64,000 nt of DNA, taken from Mycothermus thermophilus (taxonomy: Eukaryota; Ascomycota; Sordariomycetes; Sordariales; Chaetomiaceae). Below the pieces are notes generated by a model, which saw only the letters and a program-made list of their open reading frames with translations, did no database searches and had not been told where the DNA came from. The translations under genes were made by a program, and so were the position numbers. The stretch spans positions 310,001-374,000 of the forward strand of contig QQBE01000001.1 of the NCBI GenBank assembly GCA_011316235.1, read 5' to 3'. The number at the start of each line of letters is the position of its first letter. Within the stretch, counting starts at the first letter, position 1. Shown here piece by piece: positions 23,059-34,484 of the stretch.

Positions 23059-23474
23059 AGGCAGGTGACTTGCATGGCGAGAAAGCGGGGTGTCTCGTGG
23101 GAGGCGCATTTGTCACGTTCTGTATATTATACTCTCGGCTTGGATGCGGTTGTTGTGTGGTCTCGTATCAGGGGCGAGAGTACAACATCAGGACTTGAGA
23201 TTTCGGAGCACTGTTTATGGGGGTAAGGGGAGGGTGTCTCTACTACTATTGCTCAGGTGCTGAGTACTCCGTGCTGCAGGGGAAGAAAAGGGAGAGGTGA
23301 GGTGCCATGGCGGCGGGTGGGTGGAAGTTATGTTGATACCAAGTATTTAAATGCCAACTATCTGTCTACCCATGCTGTTATTGTCTGAGTTGCAGTTGTT
23401 CTGATAGCGGCTTGGGATCATGACACAGGTTCAGAGTGTCCAGAGGATCCAGATGGGAGGTGATGTCTATGTCT

Positions 23475-23483
23475 GGGTTAGGG
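23475..23483 (+). promoter_or_regulatory. Telobox-like GGGTTAGGG upstream of HRQ1
   Basis: One and a half TTAGGG units, 167 bp upstream of the chosen HRQ1 start. TTAGGG-type teloboxes are bound by Tbf1/TRF-like Myb proteins in fungi; binding here is inferred. Confidence 0.35.
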
Positions 23484-23649
23484 TCGTTTAATGGGTATCA
23501 CGTGCTCTCCCGCCATGTTCGCGGCGCTCTTTGACACGCCAATCGCGTCTTCTTCATGTCGTTTCCCAACCTCCTCCATCTTCCAAGACACCACCAGTCC
23601 CGGCAGAAGACCATCTCACACTCCCAGCGCCCACACAACCCATGCTGCC

Positions 23650-26600
23650 ATGTCTGGTGTCAACGACAATAATACCCCTGGGGCTCACCTAGGGAAGCGC
23701 AAGAGAGCGCCCACTTCAGCTCGGGCTCTGGCTTCGTCTTCTGCCTCGGCCTCGGTTTCCAACGAGGGAGCATCTCCTGCTTCTTCCGATGAAAAGGGAG
23801 ACTCGGTCACTGGCTCTGGCATTGATATCCAAGGAACCGAGAACACAAGATCCACCACCAAGGCCAGTAATAGAAAGAAAGCTACCACTTCAAAAACCAC
23901 CAACGCCACAGCCAAAAAGCCAAAGACAACAACGAAAACGGCCCTCAGCACAGATAAAACATGTCCTTGGCCGCCCTACTTCACCCACCTCGAAAAGGTC
24001 CATCGCGCCCTCAGCCTAGTCGCAACCTTCCTCTCTGCCCGCCGCCAGGTGGCTCCCACCCTCGACACCCTCCGTCCGGCTGTGGAAGGGCACACGAGAT
24101 GTCCGCTGACCGTGGAGGATGTAGCGGGTGTGGTGGCGCTGCTTGCCTTGAGGGGAAATGGTGGTGTTAGTACTCCTAATGACGAGGCAACGGGTGCTGA
24201 TGATGAGGATGGTGATGGTGATGGCGAGAAAGCGGGAGCCGGGCTCAGTCAGCACCACCAGCATCAGCAGGCCCCTGAATCGGTGACCGTCCGATTTGAG
24301 TACGTCGATGAGGACGAGCTTGCCATCTCCATGGGCGAGGCCGAGAAGGATCCCGCGCTGATTCGCGAGCCGGCGCCTCCGGGCCCGGCAAAGCAGGTGT
24401 TGGTGTTTGAGTTCCTGGATGGTGAGCTCAAGCGGGCATCGGCCGGTACCAAGTCTGCCGGGAACAGCGCCGCCGCCAGCAATAGGGTTCGTGACAGGGA
24501 AGACAAGATGAAAATGCCTGTCTACAGCCAGGCGCAGATGACGCGCCTCATCGAGCGGCGGAACGCAAAGTTTGTGCAAGCCGCCAACGGCTTCATCGAG
24601 CGCTGCGTCCGGGAGGGACTGGATCCGGAGCTCGTCATGCGCGATACCCTCCAAGCTTACATCCCGCAACCCAAGCCCGAAGTCGAAGACCCCTCCCGGC
24701 CCCTCCCCAGCAACCTGCCCCCGAGCATCCCGTCAGAGCGCAAGCCCATCTCGGAAATCGTCCAAGACCTCAAATCCGCCCCCTGGTACGTCGGCCAGAT
24801 CGTGCCCGACGGCCACCGCGTCTTTGAAGCGCAACCAGCGGTCTACGGCGACCTCGACTTCCTCCTCAGCCAGGACCTGGTCAACGCGCTGTACAACGCG
24901 CGCAACATCACGCGCCTGTACGCGCACCAGGCCGAGGCCATCAACGCCCTGCACGCGGGGCACCACGTCGTGGTCGCCACCTCGACCAGCTCGGGCAAGT
25001 CGCTGATTTACCAGCTGCCAGTGCTGCACGCGCTGGAGCGGGACGGGGATACGCGGGCGATGTACATCTTCCCGACCAAGGCACTGGCGCAGGACCAGCG
25101 GAGGGGGTTGAAAGAATTGATGGCGTACATGCCGGGTTTGGAGGAGGTGGCGGTGGAGACGTTTGACGGGGATACGCCGATGGAGGAGAGGAGGAGGATC
25201 CGGGAGGAGGCGAGGGTTGTGTTTACGAATCCGGATATGTTGCATGTGAGTATCTTGCCGAATGAGGAGAGGTGGAGGACGTTTCTGGTGAACTTGAAGT
25301 TTGTTGTAGGTGAGTATTATTGCAGGATATCAGAGGACCTGGGGGCGGGATGGGAAGTGAACACTTGGCTGACGAGGGGCGTTTACATAGTGGACGAGCT
25401 GCACTATTACAATGGCCTGCTGGGATCGCATGTCGCCTTCATCATGCGGCGGCTGAGGAGGATTTGTGCGGCGCTGGGAAACAGAGATGTCAAGTTCATC
25501 TCGTGCTCGGCGACCGTGGCGAATCCCGAGGAGCACTTCAGGACCATCTTTGGCATTGAGGATGTGCGGTTGGTGGATTTTGATGGGTCGCCGTCTGGTA
25601 TGAGTTGGCTCTACACGGTGGAACGCTCTGGTTTACATGTTTCGACTGACTGACTCTCCCAGGCCGCAAGGAGTTCCTCTGCTGGAACACACCCTACAAA
25701 GACCCCGGCGACCCGGCCAGCGGGCGCGGCAACGCCATGCTCGAATGTGCCCGCCTGTTCTGCGAGCTCATCCTCCGCGGCGTGCGCGTCATCGCCTTCA
25801 CACGCGTCCGCGAGCAGTGCGAGAAGCTGGTGGGCGCCGTCAAGCAGCATCTCGATACGCTCGGCCGCGGCGAGGTGGCGAACCGCGTCATGGGCTATCG
25901 CGGCGGCTATACGCCTCAGGACCGGCGGCGTATCGAGGCGGACATGTTCGAGGGAAAGTTGCTGGGGATCGTCGCCACCACGGCCCTGGAGTTGGGGGTT
26001 GACATCGGTAGTCTGGACTGCGTGATCACCTGGGGTTTTCCCTATTTCATTGCCAACCTGCGCCAGCAGAGCGGCCGCGCGGGACGCAGGAACAGGGACT
26101 CGCTCTCTATCCTCGTCGGCGACGGCTTTGCCACGGACCAGTACTACATGCAGAACCCGGACGAGCTCTTCACCAAGCCCAACTGCGCTCTGCAAGTCGA
26201 CCTGAACAACATGCTCGTCAAGGAAGCCCACCTCCAATGCGCCGCGCAGGAGCTGCCCATCCACCCTCCCACCGACGCCGCCTACTTTGGCGATGACCTT
26301 GCGCAAATCTGCGCCGACCGCCTCGTCCCGGCGGACGACAACGACCAACAGAGCAGCGGCGTCTTCTACCACTGCCACCCGCGCTTCCGGCCGCAGCCCT
26401 GGCGCTTCGTCTCCATCCGCGACGTCGAAGACGACCATTTCGCCATCATCGACACCACCAACAACCGGAACGTGGTGCTCGAGCTCCTCGAAGCCTCGCG
26501 CGCCACCTTCACCATCTACGACGGCGCCATCTTCCTCCACCAGGGCGCCACCTACCTGGTGCGCGATTTCAACCCGGACCAGAAACTCGCCCGCGTCGAG

Positions 26601-27416
26601 CGCGTGCGCGTCGACTGGATCACGCAGCAGCGCGACTTCACCGACGTAGACCCGATCGAAACCGAAGCCGTCAAACGCATCCGCCACTCCCCCTGCCGCG
26701 CCTACTACGGCGCCATCCGCATCAAGCAGGTCGTCTTTGGCTACTTCAAAGTCGACCCGCGCCGGGGCCGCGTGCTCGACGCCGTGCAGGTCGACAACCC
26801 CCCCGTGATCCGCCACAGCAAGGGCATGTGGCTCGATATCCCGGCCCGCGCGCTGAACATCCTCGCCTCGCGCCGCCTGCACGCGGCCGCGGCTATCCAC
26901 GCCGCGCAGCACGCGTGCATGCACTTGATTCCTAACTTTGTCCTCAGCACCCCGGGAGACGTACGGACGGAATGCAAATCCCCGATCAAGGAATTCTCCC
27001 CCACGGCCAGCCAAAGCCAGCGCAAACGCCCCGCGCGGCTGACGTTTTACGACGCCAAGGGAGGGGCGGGCGGGTCCGGGATCAACGCGAAGGCGTTTGA
27101 CTTCGTCGACGACCTGCTGCGGCAGGCGCTAAGGCGGGTCGAGTCGTGCGCGTGCGACAACGGGTGCCCGGAGTGCTGCGCCAGCGAGATGTGCGGGGAG
27201 GGCAACGAGGTGATGAGCAAGGCGGGCGCGACGGTGGTGTTGAGGACGTTGCTCGGGTTGGAGGTGGATGTGGAGAGCTTGCCTATGGGTCCGGAGCCGA
27301 GGGCGACGAACACGACGGCGACGACGATTGAGACAGTGGTGGTGGCGGAGAGGGTGCCGGCTAAGGACGGGAGGGGGTTGCTATTAGAGGAAGAGGGGGA
27401 TGAGGATGGGGTATGA
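23650..27416 (+). CDS. HRQ1: RecQ4-like DNA helicase Hrq1
   Basis: Three exons: 23650-25309, 25391-25597 and 25663-27416; 1206 residues. Hrq1 is a nuclear 3'-5' helicase of the RecQ4/MrfA group acting in DNA crosslink repair and telomere maintenance. Walker A is TSTSSGKS (K450) and the Walker B box is VVDELHYY (D555-H558). Also seen are FPTKALAQDQRRG, SCSATVANPEEH (motif III), QQSGRAGRRN (motif VI, 757-766) and the C-terminal MrfA-type zinc site CACDNGCPECC (C1118, C1120, C1124, C1127). The N-terminal 130 residues are Lys/Ser/Thr-rich and disordered. The first intron (25310-25390, 81 nt) has no stop and is a multiple of three; splicing it out joins KFVV to DELH, which shows it is an intron. 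The start is uncertain: ATG 23650 has good context, but 23491 would add 53 residues. Confidence 0.93.
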
Positions 27417-27923
27417 TATTAGCTGAGTAATTACTTGCCAACGGGTCCCTCTTATTGATATAGGTGAGAGAGGTTGGCGTCAAGTGAGCTTAGGGTCAGG
27501 GTAGAGTGCTTGGAGGGATTACCTAGGAATGGATTGCCCGGCACACATGTCATACAACTCAGGACGAGGATGAGGATGGAATTCTTGGGGTGAAATTGAG
27601 GCGACAAAATCCAGGCCGCCAGCGCCATGTTTATTCTCAAATCAATAGAGAATAAAGATACCACCATGCTGCTCACACACATGCCACGCAATATCCTCGG
27701 CGAATGACATATGCCCCCTCCGTTCCTTATTTTGGTAAGCACGAAGCAATTGAACCTCCCAAGCGCCCATAATCCATCCACCGCAGAGCGTTCGTTCGTT
27801 AGAATACAAATACCGACAGCCGCCCTAGCCTAGCCCGCCAACTGACAACGAAGAAGTAAAAAGCAACCCCTCCACCATCTCGTCGTCCCCGACGTCCTGA
27901 TAGCCCCGTCCGTTCTTCCCGCT
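27417..27923. other. Convergent intergenic region HRQ1 / YIP4
   Basis: 507 bp of 3' flanks; short ORFs only and nothing recognisable. Polyadenylation regions of both genes presumably lie here. Confidence 0.4.
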
Positions 27924-29058
27924 TCAACTTATGAAGCACAGGCACCCCAGGCCCACGTAAAAGATGAAGAGCGGATAGACGGCCAGGCCGACGCGGTTCT
28001 TGACGACGCCGCTGCCGCTGAGGATGCTCACGCCGGCGGCGAGCGACCACAGAATCAGGAAAATGTAGACAGGGATGCGAGCGATCCAGTGCAGGCTCAG
28101 GGCCGAGAGCAGGGCGGCGATGACGAGGGGGAAGAGGGTGTAGCCGATGACGCAGATGCTTTGGGCGAAGGAGCTGTTAAGAAGGTCAGCAAACCCGGCC
28201 ACCCGGCCAAGTGGTGAGGAGTGCAGGAAAGAGGTAAACAGGGAAAAGGGGAGAGGGAAGGACTCACATATTCCCTCCCAACAACTTAATCTGCACCGTC
28301 ACCACCGCCATACCAATCCACACCAGAGCAAACACCCCCGAAAACACCACCTCCCTCTGCTGCTCCCTGCTCTTCAAACACAACAGCATGCTCAACAACA
28401 AACAAAACACCAGCGGGCCCCAGAGATCCCAATCCCTAATCTGCCCCGCCGGAGTGCTCGCCGCCTCTTCCGCGCTTCCCCCTCCTTGATCCCCTCCTCT
28501 CAGCAAACTCTCAGCATCCAACACCCGTCCCGCGAGCTCCCTCGCGCCCGCCAACCCGCCCGCGCGCAGCGTGGCGTAGGCGCCGCGGATCGACCCGTCG
28601 CCCGACGTCCACGCGGCGAACAGGTGGCGCGGGTACAGCACGGCGAGCAGCTTGCGCCAGATGGCGAGCAGGTCGCGGCGGAGGGTGGCCCAGACGGACT
28701 CGTCGATGGTGGAGCGGGGCGCGGCGCGGTATTCGCCTCCCGAGGTGAGGCGGGAGGTCCAGGATTGGTTCTGATTGGTGGTGGCGGCGGCGGCGGCGGA
28801 GGAGGAGGAGGAGGAGATGTTGCCGTGGAGTTGTTGCTGCTGGTTTCGAGCAGAAGAGGAAGAGGATGCTTGGGCGAGGGGGTCGTCGAAGGTGTTGAGG
28901 TCGGCTTGGGGGAGGGAGGGATGGTTAGTTAGTTACCAGTTGGGAGATTATGCAGGGTACATACCGTCATCCGGGTCGATCAGATCACCGTCGTCATCGT
29001 CGTCCTCGATCTCGACGGCGGGGACGTTGGAGTATTCGCGCCTGCTTGGGGCGGGCAT
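27924..29058 (-). CDS. YIP4: Yip1-domain Golgi membrane protein (YIPF6/Yip4 type)
   Basis: Three exons: 29058-28965, 28904-28268 and 28173-27924; 326 residues. The N-terminal half is soluble: an acidic start (EIEDDDDGDLIDPDD), a Gln/Ser/Ala stretch and the segment WRKLLAVLYPRHLF. The Yip1 domain (about 185-326) shows DLWGPLVFCLLLSMLLCL, FSGVFALVWIGMAVVTVQIKLLGGNISFAQSICVIGYTLFP and KNRVGLAVYPLFIFYVGL, with five predicted membrane spans (about 194-208, 218-238, 250-268, 272-295, 305-325). Yip1-family proteins sit in ER/Golgi membranes and bind Rab/Ypt GTPases in vesicle transport. Splicing of the second intron creates the conserved GGNISF. A Gly/Glu/Ala-rich insert (about 165-185) just before the first span is probably a loop. 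An alternative class label, YIPF7/5, is unlikely given DLWGPL. Confidence 0.88.
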
Positions 29059-29975
29059 GGTTGGTCTCTCCGGCTCTTAGGCCAGTACCTCCGTACGGTA
29101 CTTATTGTCGAAAGATGTCGGTTGTTCAGTCAATGACGGTTGAAGGGAACTGGGTGGTTTTGGGTCTTTTCCCGTTGATCTGGTGAACGGGTCAGGAAGT
29201 CCACGGTTGCCTCTTGCTCGTCGTCTTGGCCCTGCAACGACAAGAGACCGTTGTGTTGCGACTGCCCTGTCCTGCGATTGCCTTGCGTGACGTTGGTTAC
29301 ACGTGGAGACCTGTGTCTTGGCATCTTGGCATCTTGGCCCAAGCTCTACTGAGCACTCTGTACTCTAGACTCTTACAACACCCTAACCCTAACCCAAAGG
29401 ATACAACCTCGTCTCCCCTGACATCAACCATCAACCACTACCAAACATACACTCTGATGTGTCACAACCACGAGACACAAACCAGGGCACCGTCTAGCAA
29501 GAGTTGACTTTATCCCCCCTTGTTATTTCCCATACCAACTCTCATCTCACTATCACGCTACAAACATGCCCGGCCACGGACAATGATCGATTGGATTCAA
29601 CTCACCCATCCATCTCATCGGCCCTGCCCAATCCTTGAACTCCTTTACTGCCTAGTACACAGACACCAAGTCCCTGAGCCTGTACCTCTATGTCAGGCAC
29701 GCAGCTAGGATGAGCTACCCACTCGTACCCAGTCGGTACAGCACAGAACATAGCGGTGCCCAACCCGGAATCCTGTAGGGACCTACTCCGTAGACAATGG
29801 AACCAGAGCGCAACTTCTTAACACAATTACACATGTGGTACCTCAGATTAACTTCCTGACCTGATATTATCCCATCCCACCATCCCAAAGCCACCTTCCC
29901 TCCAGAGCACCACCTGCAATAAACCAAAATCCCCCCAAACTCCCTTAATTTTCACCACCCTACCCAGTTACCAAG
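29059..29975. other. Intergenic region: YIP4 promoter and PAS-gene 3' flank
   Basis: 917 bp. Contains CACGTG (29300-29305) and a telomere-like repeat (29381-29395). No gene is supported. Confidence 0.45.
29381..29395 (-). promoter_or_regulatory. Telomere-like repeat, CCCTAACCCTAACCC
   Basis: Two and a half TTAGGG units, reading toward YIP4 on the minus strand, 323 bp upstream of its start codon. It could be a telobox for a Tbf1-like factor or a small interstitial telomeric remnant. Confidence 0.5.
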
Positions 29976-32582
29976 TTACTCCCAATAATACCTTCCCCTC
30001 CCACCCCATGAGCCAGTCGCCGAGGTCGCCGCCGCCGCCGCCGCCGCCGCCGTCGACTCGGCAGCCACCATCCCTTCTCCTGTAATGCTGCCAACTCCCA
30101 AACCGCCAACTCCAGCCACGCCACTCCCACAACCCCCTCCTGCTCCTGTCGGCGGCCCATCCAAGCTGCCGCCCCGCGACAACGTTGCTGTCGCTGTTGC
30201 TGTCGCCGCACCACTAGCAGTACTACTCCCTGCACAGCCTCTCCATGCAGAAGAAGAGGCAGAAGCAGACATCAAGCACGACAAGGATCCCGCCGCTGTT
30301 GACGTAGACGTCTCAGCAGATCCTCCAACCCCCCACCCCTCGTGTGGTGAATATTCAGTGACGTCGCGCGGCCGTTGCCTCGTCGGTTCGTCCCGTGGGT
30401 GGTACGACGACGACGTCTGTTGTTGCTGTTGTAGACGGGCATGATCATACAACGCGCTGTACGAAAACGCCGGCCTCAGCGGTGGACGACGGTGGTGGTG
30501 TTCGTCCATATTCCCGCTGCTGCTGCTACTACTGCAGTGCTGATGACCATGGTGATGATAACAGCGACGCGGCGCGCAAGCGCCTGCGCGGTGATGGTGG
30601 TGATGGTGCTGGTAGCCGCAATGCTGATGATGGCAGCCACACGCCTCATTGTCGGCAGCGCAGGGTCGGTCGAGACCGCAGCGAGTGCTATGAGTACAAT
30701 TCCTGTAAGCGTACCATGACATGGACGAGGCGCAACCATCGCAACAAGCAGACGGCGGGTATCCCGCCTCCCGCCTGCAGCAGCAGCCACCACAGCCACC
30801 ACCACCACCACCACCACCACCACCACCACCACCACCACCACCACCACCGGGGTCATACCTGTTCTCATCTAGTGAGCCGTGCCGAGCCCGGAATCCATGT
30901 ACCGGTGCGTGTCCGCCGGAGGAGGGGCGAGAAAAGAAGGGACCCGGGGTCGAATCCTTAGGGACGTCGTGATGGTCTCCTGTTGAAGAAGAGAGGTCTT
31001 CGGGCGGCGGGTAGGACGAGGGACAGTAGTCGGCTTTCCACGCCGGAAGGCCGTCGACTCCGTCGCTACTTATCCTCGGCCGGCCGTGCATGTAGTTGGC
31101 GAGAGACGGGTTAATGCCCGTCACGGCCCATGCGAACACGGCCACGTCGCGGATCGAGCGCATCAGCTCTGTGTCAGGTCGTTAGAAATCGGCGTCGGCA
31201 AGTAAGCAAGAAAATGCAGAGTGAAATGACACATACGGTCAAAGGGTGGGCCACCGGCCGCCTTGACGCATTCTCGTAGAGGCATGTATTGGGGTAGCAA
31301 AGGTGGGCGGAATGTGTAGAGAAGATTTGGTGGGATGTACGGTTCGATGGGCTGAGATCCCCATGGCGCCGCAAAAAGCCCGTTTTCGTAGTGGAACGGC
31401 GAGGGGATAACTGGAGGTTGAGGGTCAGGAATTGGGGGCCGCGCTCGCCTCAGGACGACCACAAGCCCGTCTGATGTGCAGGACACAACAGCCTCCAATT
31501 CGAACGTCTGGATCCCTCTCGGACGAGGCCTTCCCGGTCCCGAAGCCCCGGGTTCATCCTGAGGAACGACTTGCTCACTCTGACGATTCTGCACATTCCC
31601 GTCTTCTTCGTCAACATCCATGTCGCTGCTCTCCTCTCTCTTGACATTCGGATCCTTCACGTCAACCTCGCTCTCTCCAGCGCTGCTTTCGTTGTCGTCG
31701 TCGTCGTCGTCGTCATCGTCGTCGTCGTCATCCTCCTCGGGAGGGTCGTTCGGATCCACGCGCGGATCCTTGTACCAGAACCGTAGGTACGCGATGGACT
31801 CGTTCGCCTTGGCACTCTCGAGACACCTCTCGGCCTCGTCAAGGCAATTTGGCTGGATACACTCGTAAAACGGCTTATCCAAAAGCTCATCCGGGCGCAC
31901 ACCGAGGATCTGAGTAACTGCGTCTGTGGCATACATGATGCTAAGGTTCCGGGTGAAGCGGTTTAAAATAAGCGCTGCCCGTGGCTCTCGCTCCATCGGA
32001 GGCATCTTAAACTTGGGCGATAGATGCTCCAGCATCTGGTACCTGGGATCACGCGGCGAGCTTGAAAAGATGCGCCTGATGTGTGGCGCGTCCCTCGCTC
32101 TCCCTGAATCACCAAAGGTCAGCACGTAAAACGAACAAGACGTGGGTTTCGGGGGTGTTAGGCTCTTACTCTCGCTCCTCTCCCCTTTGTAGTAGATGCT
32201 CGTCGACGCTACCAGGACATTGTGCACGACGGTAAAGCAGCACTCGCAACTGATCCATTGCCCCGACTTGGCCAGGATGCGGGCGTAGTGAAGCACGGCC
32301 GCCTTGTCCAGCAGGACACCTCGGCTATGGATGGACCGCGCAAACGGCACCTCATCGGGGTGAAAGTACTCGAAAGCCGACTTTCCTCTCACCTCGTCGG
32401 GCTGGTAGCCCAGGATGTCATAGATGGAGTCGGATGCGAAGAGAATGTTGGCATCGGCTGTGAGGTCTAGAGGAAAAGCACTCCGAGTCAGCCCACGGCT
32501 AGAGGCCCTGGCAACGTCCTCTGGTCCAAGGATGTGTCCACCTACTGTGTATTGTCATAAAAGTCTGATCTCGGGGATCCAT
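29976..32582 (-). CDS. PAS-domain protein with acidic insertion and Cys/His-rich tail
   Basis: Four exons: 32582-32546, 32466-32170, 32103-31237 and 31168-29976; 797 residues. The spliced start MDPRDQTFMTIHNLTADANILFASDSIYDILGY opens PAS domain 1 (about 8-110; HPDEVPFARSIHSRG, GQWISCECCFTVVHNVLVAS). PAS domain 2 (about 150-320; AALILNRFTRNLSIMYATDAVTQILGVRPDELL ... IQTFELEAVVSCTSDGLVVVLRRARPP) is split by an acidic, disordered insertion (about 224-305) containing 13 consecutive Asp and VKREESSDMD, a SUMO-type site. After residue 400 the conserved segment MRSIRDVAVFAWAVTGINPSLANY is followed by poly-Gly (about 506-525), a region with 16 Cys and many His (526-612), then Ser/Ala/Gly-rich sequence. 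PAS domains sense ligands, light or redox or mediate dimerisation; the role here is unknown. The tail is the least certain part: an 84-nt stopless stretch (30775-30858) has GT/AG ends and could be an intron removing the poly-Gly. Confidence 0.8.
30785..30848. repeat. (CCA)n trinucleotide run encoding poly-Gly on the minus strand
   Basis: About 20 near-perfect CCA units inside the last exon of the PAS gene; read on the minus strand as GGT glycine codons. It is likely length-variable between strains. Confidence 0.85.
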
Positions 32583-32733
32583 GGCGGCTGATGCTGACGG
32601 GCCGCGTCGGAGGATGGCCGGCCTGGTGTGCAAGAAGGAAGATTAAAGTGGTGACGAGCTGCCAGCCACTGTCCATGCGTTGATGGAGAGCCCGTGGTGT
32701 CCCTGGCGAGCAAGATGACCGACCCGGTATTGA

Positions 32734-32763
32734 GAGCAGCGTCGGCGAAAGGCCGAGCAGGCA
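32734..32763. repeat. 30-nt segment duplicated at 36166-36195
   Basis: Identical over 30 nt to 36166-36195 in the same orientation; the flanks differ. The second copy is followed at once by N (36196). Confidence 0.85.
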
Positions 32764-33627
32764 CGCGCACTCGCACACCACAAACACAAGGACGTCGTGC
32801 AGTCCAGGTGTGATGGTGTTCCAGGGGTTGGAGTCACGGAGGAGAGAACAAACCGGGGGAGGTGTTGGAGGGTGATGGTTGCTGAGGTTTCCCGAGATGT
32901 TGGAGGGACCAGGAAATCAACGCGTCACACACGACGAGGTGCGGACGACGACAAAAAGGGTCGGGTATCTGGCGGTAGCTCCCACCCTTGGCGTATGTGG
33001 GCAGTGGCCTCGGCCGCTGCGTCTTGTGCTTTGACAATCGCGGTAGTACAGAGATCCCGCCGTCACCTAGGACCGGATATATCAAGGCCCACCCGTTCCG
33101 GCGACGGGATGCGTGCGTCTGAGGCCGGCGGGGAGAAAGCAGGCAGGATGCCGAGGGTCTCTAGAGAAGGAGGGAAGAAAGGAAAAGACAAGAGACAGCC
33201 TCAAGATGGCGGGAGGGTGCAGGGCGCAGGACGCAAGACGCGCAAGAAAAGAAGAGCGGTCGAGGTTGGTTGGAGCAACAAGCCAAAACGAGCCGTTAGT
33301 GGTCGTACAGTGGGCGATGTCTTTCGGTTTTGTGCAGCCGACCAGAGCACGAAGGGAAGAGGTCGGGGTTGAGCGGTGGTTGAAGGAAAGGAAGGGGTGC
33401 CGCGCGGTGTCTCTACGGCGCGGTGGAAGCTAGGTTCACGGATGGTGATCCCCCTCTTTCAACGGTTTGGCGGCCGAACCAAGGACAGGACCCGTAGTTA
33501 GTATAAACCAGTATAAACCGCGGATGGGAGGCTGCTGGGACCCGGAGCGGAGTGGGCGCGCCGGAGCACCGGTATTTGATTCGGGACCGTGAATCCAAGG
33601 ATGACGGCCCGGTCGCTCAGAAGGGCT

Positions 33628-33656
33628 TGTGGCTGTCGGGGATCCCGACAGCCACA
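33628..33656. repeat. Perfect hairpin with 13-nt arms
   Basis: TGTGGCTGTCGGG, spacer GAT, then the exact reverse complement. It lies about 1.05 kb upstream of the PAS gene start and could form a stable stem-loop in RNA or a dyad protein site. Confidence 0.85.
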
Positions 33657-34484
33657 GAGGCAGGGCCCAGGCTCGACGCGCAAATCACGGCGCGAACCTG
33701 TGCTGGTATGTATGTACTAATGGGATTCCGTACTGTGCAGCACAGAACCCCAAGCCGGCACGTCAATGGCGTCCAAAAAGGAGAGAGAACGTGTGTTCCT
33801 GAGTGATGGATGTGTCCACGAGGGGTTGGTATGTGTGGAAGGTATGTGAGGACAACGGCAGTGATGCTTCGTCAACCGTCCCTCGGCCAATGTCAAGTCA
33901 ACAAGAGCGAGAAGAGAGTCGCGGGATGTCAGATCAACAAGTGTAAGCCGAGCCAGATCAGGGAGAAACATGGGTTTTTGATGCTGACGGTCGCATGCTC
34001 TAAGTACTCTAGGTCGGATTGGATTGATATCCCTTCTCCTCCCTTCCGCACCCGGTCTTGTCGTCGTCGTCAGCCTGGTGTCCTTTCCGGTTCACGGGCG
34101 TCCGGTTAGTAGGAGAGGCTTGTCTGTCTGGATCTGTCTGGCGGTAGCATCGATCGCACACACACACGGACCCTATGGAGTCGTATGGACCAGACGAGAC
34201 GGCACGAAGCAGCAGCACGTCGTAGATCCATACATATGAGTGTACATTAGCTTTGGCGTCAGGCCACGGTTGCATGGGCCGGACTGACGCCAAGCGAGCG
34301 AGAACGGGCCAATGTCAAAGATTATGCCCGCTGGGTTGCGTCTAGAGTTTGGTTGCGTGTGGTTGCGTGCGGCCTATCCGGCGTCTGGCGTCTGTGTCTG
34401 GCGTCTGTTTGGTGGAGGGACCTGGAAGGGCGCTGGAGCTTGCCGGGGCCTCTGCTGGAGTGGGCGGAAAGGGATGCAACAGCC

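Larger units (their letters stand above)
22756..23649. other. Intergenic region YRB2 / HRQ1
   Basis: 894 bp. Contains a GTCTG pentanucleotide run (23005-23027), an ACAT run (23040-23058), GGGTTAGGG at 23475-23483 and CACGTG at 23499-23504. No gene is supported, although in-frame ATGs at 23491 and 23515 could extend the Hrq1 N-terminus. Confidence 0.5.

Noticed and set aside
25611..27014. 467-codon minus-strand open frame
   Set aside because: Antisense to Hrq1 helicase exon 3; the plus strand shows intact helicase motifs.
32797..33372. 191-codon plus-strand ORF upstream of the PAS gene
   Set aside because: Arg/Gly/Lys-rich arbitrary composition in the presumed promoter region; no domain.
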